NCBI GenBank assembly: GCA_024640625.1
Contig: JAHEER010000033.1
Coordinates: 1-36,840, forward strand
Source: Desulfobulbaceae bacterium
Lineage (GTDB): Bacteria > Desulfobacterota > Desulfobulbia > Desulfobulbales > Desulfocapsaceae
Length of the DNA: 36,840 bases
Reading direction: 5' to 3'
In this document: one piece after another, positions 7,412 to 16,221 of the stretch
Layout: each line of letters begins with the position of its first letter
Position numbering within the stretch: position 1 is the first letter of the stretch
The notes under the pieces: generated by a model
What the model was told of the DNA's origin: nothing
What the model saw: the letters and a program-made list of their open reading frames with translations, nothing else
Database searches by the model: none
Translations under genes and position numbers: made by a program

Positions 7412-8533
7412 ATGGCCGTTGAAACGACATCACCTCCGGAAAAAAAGGAAAACCAACCTTCTGCCTCCCAGTCAAAAAGCGGCGTCAGGAAGTGGACTGC
7501 AATAGTATTGCTCATCTGTGTCGTGCTGCTCGTGCTGCACGTGTTGTTCGACAAGTTTTCCCCCTACACCGGCGCTGCCCGCATCGAGGCCTTTATCGTG
7601 CCAATCGTCCCCCAGGTGTCCGGCACCCTGACGGAAGTACATGTCGAAAACAATCAGGTGGTGACGGAAGATCAGGTGCTGGCACTAGTCGACTCCTCCA
7701 AATATGAACTTGCGGTCGATCAGGCCCAGGCCAACCTGCAGCTTGCCACCCAGACCTCCGAGGTGGACGTCTCCGCGGTGGCCACCGCCCAGGCCAAGGT
7801 GGCGGAAGCCGAAGCCAACCTGAGCAATGCCGAGGTCAAGGGCCAGCGCATCATACGCTTGGCCGGGCAGGGTGCCGCCTCCCAGTCCCGGGCAGACGAT
7901 GCCCGCTCAAAAATCAAGGCGAGTAAAGCCAGACTGGCCAGCGCCCGCTCTGAACTCGAGAAAGCCAAGAATAAACTGGGCGGCACCGGCACAAACAACG
8001 CCAACGTGCAGCAGGCCCTGGCGGCGCTGGACAGCGCCCAGCTAGACCTGTACCGGAGCACCATCCGGGCGCCGTCCGACGGTATCATCACCAACCTGCT
8101 TGTCGATATCGGCCATTTCGCCGCCTCCGGCACACCGATCATGACCTTCATTTCGACCAGAAACGTCTGGGTACAGGCAGACATCCGGGAGAACGCGCTG
8201 ACCAATGTGAAGGCTGGAAACCAGGTCGAGCTGGTGCTCGACGCCGCGCCCGGCAAGGTATTTCAGGGAGAAGTAATGAGTGTGGGCTACGGGGTGTCGA
8301 ACAGTGCCCGGGACAACCTGGGAGGTTTGGCCACGGTGAAGCCGACCCAGGGGTGGCTCAGACAGGCCCAGCACATTCCGGTGCTGATCAAATTCAGCGG
8401 CGCTGAAGCCAGGGGTTCCATGCGGATCGGCGGCCAGGTCAACGTGCAGATCTACACCGACGGGCATCCCCTGATGAAATCCATTGGCAAGGTATGGATC
8501 AGGATCATCTCTCTTCTGTCGCACCTCTACTAA
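7412..8533 (+). CDS. HlyD/EmrA-family periplasmic adaptor (membrane fusion protein)
   Basis: This 373-aa adaptor has a polar cytoplasmic N terminus, one membrane anchor (about residues 27-47) and a biotinyl-lipoyl-like half domain (IVPQVSGTLTEVHVENNQVV). A long alpha-helical hairpin rich in Ala, Gln, Lys and Glu (about 95-205) follows, then the second lipoyl half (STIRAPSDGIITNLLVDIGHFAASGTP) and a beta-barrel domain. It would bridge the inner-membrane partner and the outer-membrane factor. The start at ATG 7412 has AGGA 8 nt upstream. The gene is 22 bp downstream of the channel gene and 10 bp before the DUF2955 gene. Pairing of this adaptor type with a DUF2955/FUSC protein is well known in aromatic-acid (AaeAB-like) efflux. 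Confidence 0.92.
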   Translation: MAVETTSPPEKKENQPSASQSKSGVRKWTAIVLLICVVLLVLHVLFDKFSPYTGAARIEAFIVPIVPQVSGTLTEVHVENNQVVTEDQVLALVDSSKYELAVDQAQANLQLATQTSEVDVSAVATAQAKVAEAEANLSNAEVKGQRIIRLAGQGAASQSRADDARSKIKASKARLASARSELEKAKNKLGGTGTNNANVQQALAALDSAQLDLYRSTIRAPSDGIITNLLVDIGHFAASGTPIMTFISTRNVWVQADIRENALTNVKAGNQVELVLDAAPGKVFQGEVMSVGYGVSNSARDNLGGLATVKPTQGWLRQAQHIPVLIKFSGAEARGSMRIGGQVNVQIYTDGHPLMKSIGKVWIRIISLLSHLY

Positions 8534-8543
8534 CGGGATTGAC

Positions 8544-9581
8544 TTGAGCCTGCAGACCCTTCGCTCTATACGACTGGCACTTGGCATCACCGCAGCGGTC
8601 GCAGTTTCCTACGGCATCGGTTGGCCGCTCGCCTACGTGATGCCCATCCTCACCGTGCTCTTTCTGGCGATACCCGTCTGGATTACCTGGCCCGGGGCAG
8701 TGAAGGTAGTGCTGCTGCTCGCCGTGGCGCTGTTGATCGGAGTTCTGATCAGCGAATTCGTGCTGCACTTTCCGCTGCTCTGCGTGCCGCTCTACGCGCT
8801 GCTGTTTTTTATGATTTATTATACCTCCAGCCCGGGTGCACCGCCCCTGGTCCCGTTGTTCATGACCATGGGAATAACGTTGATACCAATCATCAGTTTC
8901 AGCGGCACGATGGTAGCCCATCTGGTCGCCATGGCCCTTCTTTTCGACATGGCCGCGGCCCTCTTTTTCGCCTGGCTGTTTCACTCCCTGCTGCCCGATT
9001 CACTGCTACAGGATACCTCGGCCGAGGTAAAAAAAGCACCGCCTGCCGCAGCAGTCCAGATTATCGAGAAAGAGAGAATTCGTCTGGCGCTGGTGAGCAC
9101 CATCGTCGCCTCCGCGGCGGTGCTGCTCTTTTTCGCCTTGAACCTCAGCCACTACGCCCTGGCCATGCTCTATATCTGTATCATGGCCGGCACCCCGGAT
9201 CAAAACGCTTCGGTCAAATTCATCAAAGGCAGCACCCTGGCCACCGTGATTGGAGGTGTGGCGGTTATAGTCGCCTATAATCTGCTGGTCGTGTCCCCGA
9301 CTTACCTGTTCATGGTTTTTCTGGTACTGCTGTTCTCTCTGCTGTTCAGCGAGCGCATCTACAGCGGGTCGTCCCTGGCGCCAGCGTTTCAATCGGGGTT
9401 TACCACCTTTCTGGTGCTTCTGGGCAGCTCCACGGGGGGCAGCGACGCCGCTTCCAGCGATTTCTATCTGCGCATTGCCCAGATCCTGTTCGCCGGACTC
9501 TTTACTATCCTGGGACTGGTGGTGGTGGAACACCTGCTGCGGCCACGCCTGCAGAAGTCTTCGACAATCCCCGCCGCCTGA
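8544..9581 (+). CDS. DUF2955 / FUSC-like inner-membrane efflux component
   Basis: This 345-aa protein has two blocks of membrane helices (about residues 8-150 and 175-310) separated by a charged cytoplasmic linker. The duplicated layout and the partner adaptor match DUF2955 proteins, relatives of the aromatic acid exporter AaeB/FUSC family. I chose TTG 8544, which has GGGA 6-7 nt upstream and leaves a 10-bp gap; ATG 8484 in the same frame would overlap the adaptor gene by 50 bp. It ends only 6 bp from the convergent aldolase-like gene, with no visible terminator. Likely cargo is aromatic or other weak organic acids, by analogy only. Confidence 0.85.
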   Translation: MSLQTLRSIRLALGITAAVAVSYGIGWPLAYVMPILTVLFLAIPVWITWPGAVKVVLLLAVALLIGVLISEFVLHFPLLCVPLYALLFFMIYYTSSPGAPPLVPLFMTMGITLIPIISFSGTMVAHLVAMALLFDMAAALFFAWLFHSLLPDSLLQDTSAEVKKAPPAAAVQIIEKERIRLALVSTIVASAAVLLFFALNLSHYALAMLYICIMAGTPDQNASVKFIKGSTLATVIGGVAVIVAYNLLVVSPTYLFMVFLVLLFSLLFSERIYSGSSLAPAFQSGFTTFLVLLGSSTGGSDAASSDFYLRIAQILFAGLFTILGLVVVEHLLRPRLQKSSTIPAA

Positions 9582-9587
9582 GCCTGT

Positions 9588-10169
9588 TTAACTTAGGGTT
9601 TCTTTCAGATAGGCGATGCGGGCCAGTTCTTCGGTGAGATCGGCGATATCATAGGCCCACCTGATATCCTCGCCGAGGCAGATGATGCCGTGCTGCTCCA
9701 GCAGCAGTACTTTGCAGCCCGGATTGGAGTTGATGGTTCTGACCACATTGGCCTGCAGTTCCTTTGTTCCTGAAGGTTCGAAAGATACACGGGGCATCTT
9801 TGGCTGCTTAAAGGCCGCATCGGTTACCATGGGGATATCTCTTTTGAGAACCGCAAATGTCGTGGCATAGGGTGGATGAATATGGAGTACCGCCCCGACA
9901 TCGGGCCTCAGCCGCAGGATGTCAGCGTGAAACAGATACTCCTTGGACGGTACGTAGGGACCCTTCGGTCGGTATTCATAGGTGCTGATATCCATCTCGA
10001 TGAGGTTCTCCATCGAGGTATCGCCCAGGTTCAGCCCCGAGGCGGTGATCGCCATGCTGCCATCGGTCAGTCTGGCGCTGAAATTGCCGCCCGTGCCGCC
10101 GACCAGGCCGCGATCATAGGTGCGCCGGGCGTAATCGATCAGTATCTGTTTGAGGTCATCGTTCGTCAT
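9588..10169 (-). CDS. Class II aldolase/adducin-family protein (OtnC/FucA-like)
   Basis: This is a 193-aa enzyme. Metal-site residues match the L-fuculose-phosphate aldolase family: Glu77 (PSKEYLFH), His96 and His98 (HIHPPYAT), and His160 (EQHG). The phosphate-binding loop region GGTGGNFSAR is at 24-33. Family members cleave sugar-1-phosphates or, as OtnC, decarboxylate 3-oxo-tetronate 4-phosphate to dihydroxyacetone phosphate. Its ATG overlaps the stop of the FGGY kinase gene by one base (TAATG), so the two are translationally coupled and probably act in sequence. It is the last gene of an eight-gene minus-strand unit with a PdxA2-like enzyme. Whether it works as aldolase or decarboxylase cannot be decided from sequence. 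Confidence 0.88.
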   Translation of the reverse strand: MTNDDLKQILIDYARRTYDRGLVGGTGGNFSARLTDGSMAITASGLNLGDTSMENLIEMDISTYEYRPKGPYVPSKEYLFHADILRLRPDVGAVLHIHPPYATTFAVLKRDIPMVTDAAFKQPKMPRVSFEPSGTKELQANVVRTINSNPGCKVLLLEQHGIICLGEDIRWAYDIADLTEELARIAYLKETLS

Positions 10170-11728
10170 TATTGGCCACCTTTGCGTACCCAGCCCTGGG
10201 GAAGATCCAGTTTTACGAGCTGGTGGAAATGATGTTTTGTGTCCTGATAGAGCTGCTTATACATGGGAAAAAGTTTTGAGTAGGTCTGATGCGCGTCATA
10301 ATCCGGCTCGAAGGTTGCACCGGTAACCACTGTTTTCGCCACCGCCTCGCGGTAGTCCCCGTAGAGTCCGAGCCCAACCCCGGCCAGTAAGGCGGCGCCG
10401 AGCACCTCGGTGTGGCTCTGGGTGAGACTGACGACTCTTTTGTTCACCACGTTGGCGATAATCTGGTTCCAGACGCGGCTCGACGCCGCCGCACCGCCAA
10501 TGTGCAGATCGTTGATCGTCAGCCCCATATCCTGCTCCAGCAGCTCGACCACATGCCTGATGGCAAACGCCGCACCCTCCAGCACCGAGTTGAAGACATC
10601 TCCGCGGTTATGGCCCAGAGTGACTCCGAAAAACACCCCGCGGGCGTAGGGGTCCCAGATGGGCGTTCGTTCTCCGGCGAGATAGGGCAGAAAGAGCAGC
10701 CCTTTGGAGCCCGGGGGAGAGTCGGCCGCCTGCGCGGTTATCAGATCATAAACGTTTTCGGCACTGCGCTCGGCTTCCTGCTGTTCCTGGTGCCCGAAAT
10801 TGTCCCTCACCCAGCGCAGGGTCGAGCCGACGCCGTTGATGGCGCCGATATACTGCCAGCAGTCGGTACTGAGATGGGTGCAATTCATAAAGCGCTTATC
10901 AAAACGGTCTGCCTTCACCGGTCCGGCAACCCTGGCGGCCGTTCCCATGATGATAAAGCATTGGCCTTCATCCAGAACACCAGTCCCCAGGGAGGCCCCG
11001 ATGGTGTCCATGCATCCTCCGACCACCGGGGTGCCGGGGGCAAGGCCGGTCAACTTCGCTGCTTCAGCGGTGATGGTCCCGACAACTTCGTCGCAGGCCA
11101 CGGGCCTAGGCAGTTTTGTTTCATCGATGTCAAGCCCGTTTAAAAATGGGGTATGCCATCGACGTTTACGGATATCAAAGAGCAGCGTGGTGGAGGCACG
11201 GGAGTGGTCGATGGTGAACTCCCCGGTCAAGCGGGCCACCAGGTAGCCGCCGGGCACCATCAGTTTATGGGCGGCCTCGTACGATTGAGGTTCATGGTGT
11301 TTGAGCCACAGCAGGGTCGGCAGCGAATAGGCGCCGGGGGCAAGCGGATTGCCGGTTATCGAAAACACCGTCTCCGCCCCCAGCCGCTCTTTTATGCGCT
11401 CGACCTCGGGCAGGGCCCGTTGATCCCAGAGCATAATCGCCGGCCGAATCGGTTTGCCCTGGTCATCGACAGCGATCAGCCCGTTGGTGCAGCCCACGCC
11501 AATGGCTTTGATGTGTGCGGGGTCAACCCCCTGGAGCGAAGCTCTTACTGCTTTGACGGTTGCCTGCCACCAGAGTTCCGCATCATGCTCTGCCTGACCC
11601 GGAACGGTGCTGATCATCTGGTACTCACCGTAGCCTGAACCAATAAGCGCTCCGTCAAGATCGAACACACCGGCCTTGGTGCCGGTTCCGCCTATGTCAA
11701 TTCCGAGCAGCAAGGGGCCTTCGCTCAT
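10169..11728 (-). CDS. FGGY-family carbohydrate kinase (XylB-like)
   Basis: This 519-aa kinase has the N-terminal ATPase motif GIDIGGTGTKAGVFD (residues 9-23), the substrate-side motif LWDQRA and the catalytic-base motif GCMDTIGASLG with Asp about 241. The C-terminal LPYLAGERTPIWDPYARG and LHIGGAAASSRVWNQIIANV are typical of xylulokinase-like FGGY enzymes. It should phosphorylate a ketose, polyol or sugar-acid derivative with ATP in the cytoplasm. I take ATG 11728, which has GAGGA at proper distance; the TTG at 11743 in the same frame overlaps that signal. Coupling to the class II aldolase-like gene and company with PdxA2-like and 3-HIBDH-like enzymes point to an acid-sugar pathway. DUF1537 kinases normally fill this position, so the substrate is worth testing. 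Confidence 0.92.
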   Translation of the reverse strand: MSEGPLLLGIDIGGTGTKAGVFDLDGALIGSGYGEYQMISTVPGQAEHDAELWWQATVKAVRASLQGVDPAHIKAIGVGCTNGLIAVDDQGKPIRPAIMLWDQRALPEVERIKERLGAETVFSITGNPLAPGAYSLPTLLWLKHHEPQSYEAAHKLMVPGGYLVARLTGEFTIDHSRASTTLLFDIRKRRWHTPFLNGLDIDETKLPRPVACDEVVGTITAEAAKLTGLAPGTPVVGGCMDTIGASLGTGVLDEGQCFIIMGTAARVAGPVKADRFDKRFMNCTHLSTDCWQYIGAINGVGSTLRWVRDNFGHQEQQEAERSAENVYDLITAQAADSPPGSKGLLFLPYLAGERTPIWDPYARGVFFGVTLGHNRGDVFNSVLEGAAFAIRHVVELLEQDMGLTINDLHIGGAAASSRVWNQIIANVVNKRVVSLTQSHTEVLGAALLAGVGLGLYGDYREAVAKTVVTGATFEPDYDAHQTYSKLFPMYKQLYQDTKHHFHQLVKLDLPQGWVRKGGQ

Positions 11729-11763
11729 TGGTATGGTCCTCAAAAGGGATGACAGAAGTGGTT

Positions 11764-12429
11764 TTAAACTCGGGAATCGTTGAGCAGTTCGTTGAGCCGC
11801 GGGCCGATAAAATCGAGGCTGGAGAGAACCCGTCCTGCCACAGTGGGGTCCAGCTTATCCCGCACCCGGGCAATGGAGATCTGGGCCAGCATGATGAGAT
11901 CAACCCGGTCGAGCATCCTCTCAATTGCCTCAACCACCTCCCTATCATGACCCTCGATATCCCCCCGGGTAAGTTTGGCAAAGGCTTCCGGGCACAATTC
12001 GGGTATCAGTACCGCCCTGCTCTTCAGCCTCTCGGTAACTTTTGAAAAGAGCATTCGAGAAGGAATCTCGGTGGTTGGGTTGGTCATTATTAAGCCTATG
12101 CGCTCAGCATGGCGCACGGCGTACTCCACCATCGGCTCATCAACTTTGAGCACTGGAATTTTAACTCGGCGGCGAACTTCATCCACGCAGGGAGATAATG
12201 AGGAACAGCTGACCACAGCGAGATCGGCCCCAATTTCTTCGGTCGAGGCCACCATTCTGGTCAGCCAATCGGTGATTTCCGGAGTGATCGTGCCCAGCGC
12301 TGCCAGCTTCCGTAGAATACCTTCATCGAGCACATGATTGATCTGCAACTCTGCCGCAGACTCACTGATCGACCGGTGCACTGGATCGATAACCAGACGG
12401 GTCGTATGGACAACTCCCACCATGCTCAT
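11764..12429 (-). CDS. Aspartate/glutamate/hydantoin racemase-superfamily protein
   Basis: This 221-aa protein has the two-lobed Asp/Glu racemase pattern. The first catalytic region retains Cys75 (VVSCSSLS). In the second lobe the expected cysteine (usual pattern LACxS/LGCT) appears as Gln183 in LAQIS; another Cys (146, ELCPEAF) lies elsewhere. With only one of the two acid/base thiols, a standard two-base racemization is doubtful. Single-cysteine relatives include decarboxylases and isomerases. The start ATG has GGAGG 5 nt upstream, and the gene sits 15 bp after the dehydrogenase gene and 35 bp before the kinase. A role as a sugar-acid isomerase, replacing OtnI of the tetronate pathways, is a hypothesis only. 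Confidence 0.82.
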   Translation of the reverse strand: MSMVGVVHTTRLVIDPVHRSISESAAELQINHVLDEGILRKLAALGTITPEITDWLTRMVASTEEIGADLAVVSCSSLSPCVDEVRRRVKIPVLKVDEPMVEYAVRHAERIGLIMTNPTTEIPSRMLFSKVTERLKSRAVLIPELCPEAFAKLTRGDIEGHDREVVEAIERMLDRVDLIMLAQISIARVRDKLDPTVAGRVLSSLDFIGPRLNELLNDSRV

Positions 12430-12444
12430 AGACGCCTCCAGCGA

Positions 12445-13332
12445 TTATTTCTGTGGTGGATAGCAGCCGTGCAGGTGCACCAGCGAAGCCATCATTTTCT
12501 CACCCAGCCCGGCCTCGACTGCAGCCCTGTAGGTGGTGAGCAACGATTCCGCCAGATAGCTCTCAAAGCCAAAGCCGTCGGCAAATTCCTTGAAATAGCC
12601 GACGTCCTTGCAGGCGTTGCTCAAGGTAAATTTGTGGCCGGTGAGATCGCCCTGCAGCAGCGGCGGAACCATTTTTCGCAACACACCGCTGTCGGCGCCT
12701 CCCGCTGACATAACCTCATAGAGCGCCCTAGCATCGACTCCCGCTTTGAAGCAGAGGCTGATGCCCTCGGCAATAAGGGCCGTATAGCCGCAGGAGATGA
12801 AGTTGTTGATCAGTTTAGCGCTGTGGCCGGCACCTGGCGGACCAAAATGGACGATGTGTTCAGAATAACAGGCGAGAAGCGGTTCAATCCGCTCAAATAT
12901 CGATTTCTCCGCTCCCACCAGACTGTTGAGCCGCCCCGCTTCAGCGTCCTTCGGGGCCCTGGTCACAGGAGCATCGACGAAATGTGCCCCTTCAGCACCG
13001 AGATCTTCGGCAATGCGCCTGCTCAAATTCGGATTGCTGGTAGTGCAGTCGACCAGGATAAAGCCCGGCCTGCAGTGATTGATCACTCCATTCTTGCGAT
13101 AGACAAGATCCTCGACCTGAGGTGCGCCGGTTACGCAGAAGAAGACGACATCGCTTGCCAAGACCAGTTCTTCGATTGAGGCGGCTTCGGTGGCCCCGTG
13201 GCTGAGCAGATCCTCCAGCGGTGTACGGTTGCGGTGGGCCAGAGCCTTGAGCGGATAGCCGTTTTTCAGGATATTGGCGGCCATACCGTGGCCCATCAGG
13301 CCCAGACCGACAAAACCGATATGTTCTCTCAT
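12445..13332 (-). CDS. 3-hydroxyisobutyrate dehydrogenase-family NAD(P) oxidoreductase (LtnD/GarR-like)
   Basis: This 295-aa beta-hydroxyacid dehydrogenase has a Rossmann motif GLGLMG (residues 9-14) and the substrate-binding motif DAPVTRAPKDAEAG (120-133), a variant of the usual DAPVSGG stretch. The catalytic Lys173 lies in GHSAKLINNF. It would oxidise a hydroxy acid with NAD(P)+ in the cytoplasm. The start at ATG 13332 has GGGGG 5 nt upstream; the longer frame to 13386 would run into pdxA and lacks a Rossmann start. In L-threonate pathways the homologue LtnD oxidises C2 of the tetronate, while GarR acts on tartronate semialdehyde. The cluster favours a tetronate-like substrate, but this is inferred from neighbours. 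Confidence 0.88.
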   Translation of the reverse strand: MREHIGFVGLGLMGHGMAANILKNGYPLKALAHRNRTPLEDLLSHGATEAASIEELVLASDVVFFCVTGAPQVEDLVYRKNGVINHCRPGFILVDCTTSNPNLSRRIAEDLGAEGAHFVDAPVTRAPKDAEAGRLNSLVGAEKSIFERIEPLLACYSEHIVHFGPPGAGHSAKLINNFISCGYTALIAEGISLCFKAGVDARALYEVMSAGGADSGVLRKMVPPLLQGDLTGHKFTLSNACKDVGYFKEFADGFGFESYLAESLLTTYRAAVEAGLGEKMMASLVHLHGCYPPQK

Positions 13333-13366
13333 GCATACCCCCAATAACCTCTTTTGCCGGCGCAGG

Positions 13367-14362
13367 CTAAGACATTGAGCAGGCAAGCAGAAAGGCCTCT
13401 CTCAGTGCCCTGACATTGGCGATCCCCTGGCCGGCAATGTCATAGGCCGAGCCATGCGCCGAGGTGGTAACCGGATAGTCCAGTCCTGCATGTACGGTGA
13501 CGCCATGGTCGAAGCCCATCAGCTTCATGGCTATCTGGCCCTGGTCGTGATACATGGTCACGACCGCATCGTATTTCCCGTCTCTGCCCATCAGAAAAAT
13601 CGTATCGGGAGGAAACGGCCCCGAAACGTTTATCCCTTCCTGCTGGGCCTTCCGGACTGCTGGTTCGATGATGTCTATCTCCTCAGTGCCGAACATGCCG
13701 CCGTCTCCGGCATGGGGATTGAGGCCGGCAACGGCAATCTGGGGATCGTCGTTGCCACTTGCTCGCAAGGCCTTATCGAGAACCCTGGCGGCGGTCAAGA
13801 TGGACTCCTCGTTCAGCAGTTCGCTCACCTGGCGATGGGAGACATGTGAGGTGGCACGCGAGGTCCACAGGTTGCCAAGCGTGTTGAGAAGGCCAAAATC
13901 GCCTTTATGGTCCAAGAGGTCGAGAAACAACCCCGACTCGTCTTCGTGTTCGAGACCGGCGAGGTGCATTGCCTCCTTGTTGAGCGGCGCAAAGCACATG
14001 GAGTCAACCATCCCCCGCAGGCACAGTTCGATACCTTTGGTAAGACAGTCGAGCTGATACTTGCCCGCTATCTTGGACACCTGCCCCTTGTCCCCTGGTT
14101 CACCCTCGTACACCGGTCTGGTAAGCAGCACCGGAGTGTCGTCGGTGAACAAATCTGCGCTGCCGTCATCTGCGGTTTTGTAATCGAAGTGCACTCCGGC
14201 CACTCTCATACCTTCATCGAGCACTTGTTTATCGGCGACGATAACCAGGCGGGCTTTTTTTGAGGTCTCCTGCTCGGCCACCAGTTTGGCAGTCAATTCC
14301 GGGCCGATACCGTTCGGGTCCCCCAATACCAGAGCAACTCTGGGCTTTTCACTCACATTCAT
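13367..14362 (-). CDS. pdxA2: PdxA-family 4-phospho-hydroxyacid dehydrogenase (PdxA2-like)
   Basis: This 331-aa protein has the PdxA signature GDPNGIGPE (14-22) and metal-ligand histidines in ATSHVSH (170-176), NPHAGDGG (His217) and YHDQG (His272), plus FDHGVTVHAGLDYPVTTSAHG. Family enzymes oxidise a phosphorylated hydroxy acid with NAD+ and decarboxylate the 3-oxo product. Vitamin B6 PdxA acts on 4-phospho-hydroxythreonine; PdxA2 acts on 4-phospho-D-threonate or -erythronate, giving dihydroxyacetone phosphate. The canonical GHTE stretch after the APLxKEA motif is replaced here by HEDES (139-143), and no pyridoxine gene is nearby, so PdxA2 is the better call. It is five bp downstream of dctM and therefore in the TRAP operon. 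Confidence 0.85.
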   Translation of the reverse strand: MNVSEKPRVALVLGDPNGIGPELTAKLVAEQETSKKARLVIVADKQVLDEGMRVAGVHFDYKTADDGSADLFTDDTPVLLTRPVYEGEPGDKGQVSKIAGKYQLDCLTKGIELCLRGMVDSMCFAPLNKEAMHLAGLEHEDESGLFLDLLDHKGDFGLLNTLGNLWTSRATSHVSHRQVSELLNEESILTAARVLDKALRASGNDDPQIAVAGLNPHAGDGGMFGTEEIDIIEPAVRKAQQEGINVSGPFPPDTIFLMGRDGKYDAVVTMYHDQGQIAMKLMGFDHGVTVHAGLDYPVTTSAHGSAYDIAGQGIANVRALREAFLLACSMS

Positions 14363-14367
14363 AAGCT

Positions 14368-15651
14368 CTATCCGTAAAACAGGTTAACCAGTGTCAGGGA
14401 GACCGGCGGAAAATAGGTGACCAGTAACAGTACAAAGACCAGTACTCCAATAAAGGGAATGTTGACCTTGGTGGTCTCCCAGATATCGGTCTTGGCAATC
14501 GAGCAGGAAGTGACCAGCACGCTTGCCACCGGCGGCGTCTGCTGGCCGATGGCGATGTTGAGGGTCATGATCAGCCCGAACTGGATCGGGTTGATGCCGA
14601 TCTGATTGACGAGCGGCATGACGATCGGCACAATCAGGATAATCGCCGCCGCCCCGTGCAGGAACATGCCAACCACGAACAACATCACGTTGAGCATGGC
14701 CAGCACCATCAATTTGTTGCTTGTAAAGCCGATCACCCACTTGGCAAAGTTCTGCGGCACCTGTATCTCAGTGAGATAGAGCCCGAGTACCGCCGAGGTG
14801 GCGACCAGCAGCATGACCACCGCGGTCTGGGTAACTCCTTCGATCATCGCTTTGCGCAGATGCTGCCAGTTGATCTCCCGGTAAATGACGCCGCCGATGA
14901 AAAGCGCTGCAACTACGGCCAGACCGGCGCCTTCGGTGGCGGTAACAATGCCGCCGAAAATACCCCCCAGAATTATCACCGGCAGAGTCAGGGCCCAGCC
15001 CGCCTCTTTGAAAGCCACCCAGAGCTTGCGCAGGGAAAAAGCCTCCTCCCGCGGCAGATCGTAGCGCACCGCGTACCAGTAGCAGAGCCCCATCATCGAA
15101 AAGCCGCCGAGCACTCCCGGTATGATGCCGGCGACAAACAACTGCACTATCGAAGTGTCGGACAACGCACCATAGAGGATCATGGCGATCGAGGGCGGAA
15201 TGATGATCGCGATTGAGGCCGACGACGAGGTGACCGCAGCGGACAATTCAGGCGTATAACGACGCCTTTTCATGGCCGGGATCAGCACCGAACCTATGGC
15301 CGCCACGTCGGCCACGGCAGAGCCTGAGATCTCGGCAAAAAACATCGACACCCCGACATTGACCATAGCCAGCCCGCCGCGGACAAAACCTATAAGCGCC
15401 GAGGTCAGGTTGATAAGTCGACGAGAAATCGAAGTGGTATTCATTAATGCCCCGGCCAGGATAAACAGCGGAATGGCCAGAAGCGGAAAGCTGGTAGCCG
15501 CGTCGAACATGGTCAGCGCGGCATTGTAAACACTGCTGAAACCCTTTGACACTAGCATGCCGATCAAGGCCACCGCACCGAGCGCGACCGCAATCGGTAC
15601 ATTGATCATGACCAGTAGAAATAGCCCAATAATCAGGAGAATTGCGCTCAT
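14368..15651 (-). CDS. dctM: TRAP transporter large permease, DctM subunit
   Basis: This 427-aa inner-membrane protein has about twelve hydrophobic segments and the DctM features LFILAGALMNTTSISRRLINL and SGSAVADVAAIGS near the first half. The second half has typical sequence around TPPVASVLVTSCSIAKTD. It moves the substrate across the membrane with Na+ or H+ coupling. It overlaps dctQ by four bases (ATGA at 15648-15651), as usual, and is followed by pdxA2 after five bases. Substrate is set by the binding protein DctP, probably a carboxylate such as a sugar acid. Confidence 0.95.
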   Translation of the reverse strand: MSAILLIIGLFLLVMINVPIAVALGAVALIGMLVSKGFSSVYNAALTMFDAATSFPLLAIPLFILAGALMNTTSISRRLINLTSALIGFVRGGLAMVNVGVSMFFAEISGSAVADVAAIGSVLIPAMKRRRYTPELSAAVTSSSASIAIIIPPSIAMILYGALSDTSIVQLFVAGIIPGVLGGFSMMGLCYWYAVRYDLPREEAFSLRKLWVAFKEAGWALTLPVIILGGIFGGIVTATEGAGLAVVAALFIGGVIYREINWQHLRKAMIEGVTQTAVVMLLVATSAVLGLYLTEIQVPQNFAKWVIGFTSNKLMVLAMLNVMLFVVGMFLHGAAAIILIVPIVMPLVNQIGINPIQFGLIMTLNIAIGQQTPPVASVLVTSCSIAKTDIWETTKVNIPFIGVLVFVLLLVTYFPPVSLTLVNLFYG

Positions 15652-16178
15652 GACTGGCTTGCCTCCTCAATCGCCTGGTCGATCATTACCTTCTCGTAGT
15701 CGATCCCGGCCATTGCTTTGTGCCATGCATCCGGCATGCTGAGAATTTCGGCAATAATGAACAGGGCCGAACCGATCGGGATTACCGACTGGGTGAAACT
15801 GAGCGGCACCCAACGCAGGCTGACCAGAGTCTCCTCTCCAAAGATGCCGAGCAGATACCAGCCGGCATAACCGACCAGGGTAAAGAAACTGATTACCACC
15901 GTCTCAGCGGTAACGAACGCGGCCACTCTCAGCTGTTTCGGCAGCTTCAGGAACAAACCGGGAAAGCCCAGATGCCCGCGATGAATTACGGCAAGTGCTG
16001 AACCGTAATAGGTAAGCCAGGCCAAGACAACCGAGGCCACCTCGTCATACCAGATAAGTGATTTGCCGAGAAATCGAAAGATGACGGCGAGGACGACGAT
16101 GACCGCCATGGTTATCAGCAGGCTGATCGAAACGATCTCCAGGATTTTTTCCAACCAGCGTTTTATTGTATTCAGCAT
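15648..16178 (-). CDS. dctQ: TRAP transporter small permease, DctQ subunit
   Basis: This 176-aa membrane protein has four hydrophobic segments (about residues 14-33, 48-66, 85-108 and 125-148). The conserved DctQ features IWYDEVASVVLAWLTYYGSALAV are visible around residues 42-64. It pairs with DctM to form the membrane unit. The ribosome binding site is weak. A 102-bp gap holding a strong hairpin separates it from dctP, consistent with lower expression than the binding protein. The ATGA overlap with dctM indicates coupled translation. Confidence 0.93.
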   Translation of the reverse strand: MLNTIKRWLEKILEIVSISLLITMAVIVVLAVIFRFLGKSLIWYDEVASVVLAWLTYYGSALAVIHRGHLGFPGLFLKLPKQLRVAAFVTAETVVISFFTLVGYAGWYLLGIFGEETLVSLRWVPLSFTQSVIPIGSALFIIAEILSMPDAWHKAMAGIDYEKVMIDQAIEEASQS

Positions 16179-16221
16179 GAGAGCGCCAGGAACACGGACA
16201 GGGAAAACCTTTTTAAAAAGG

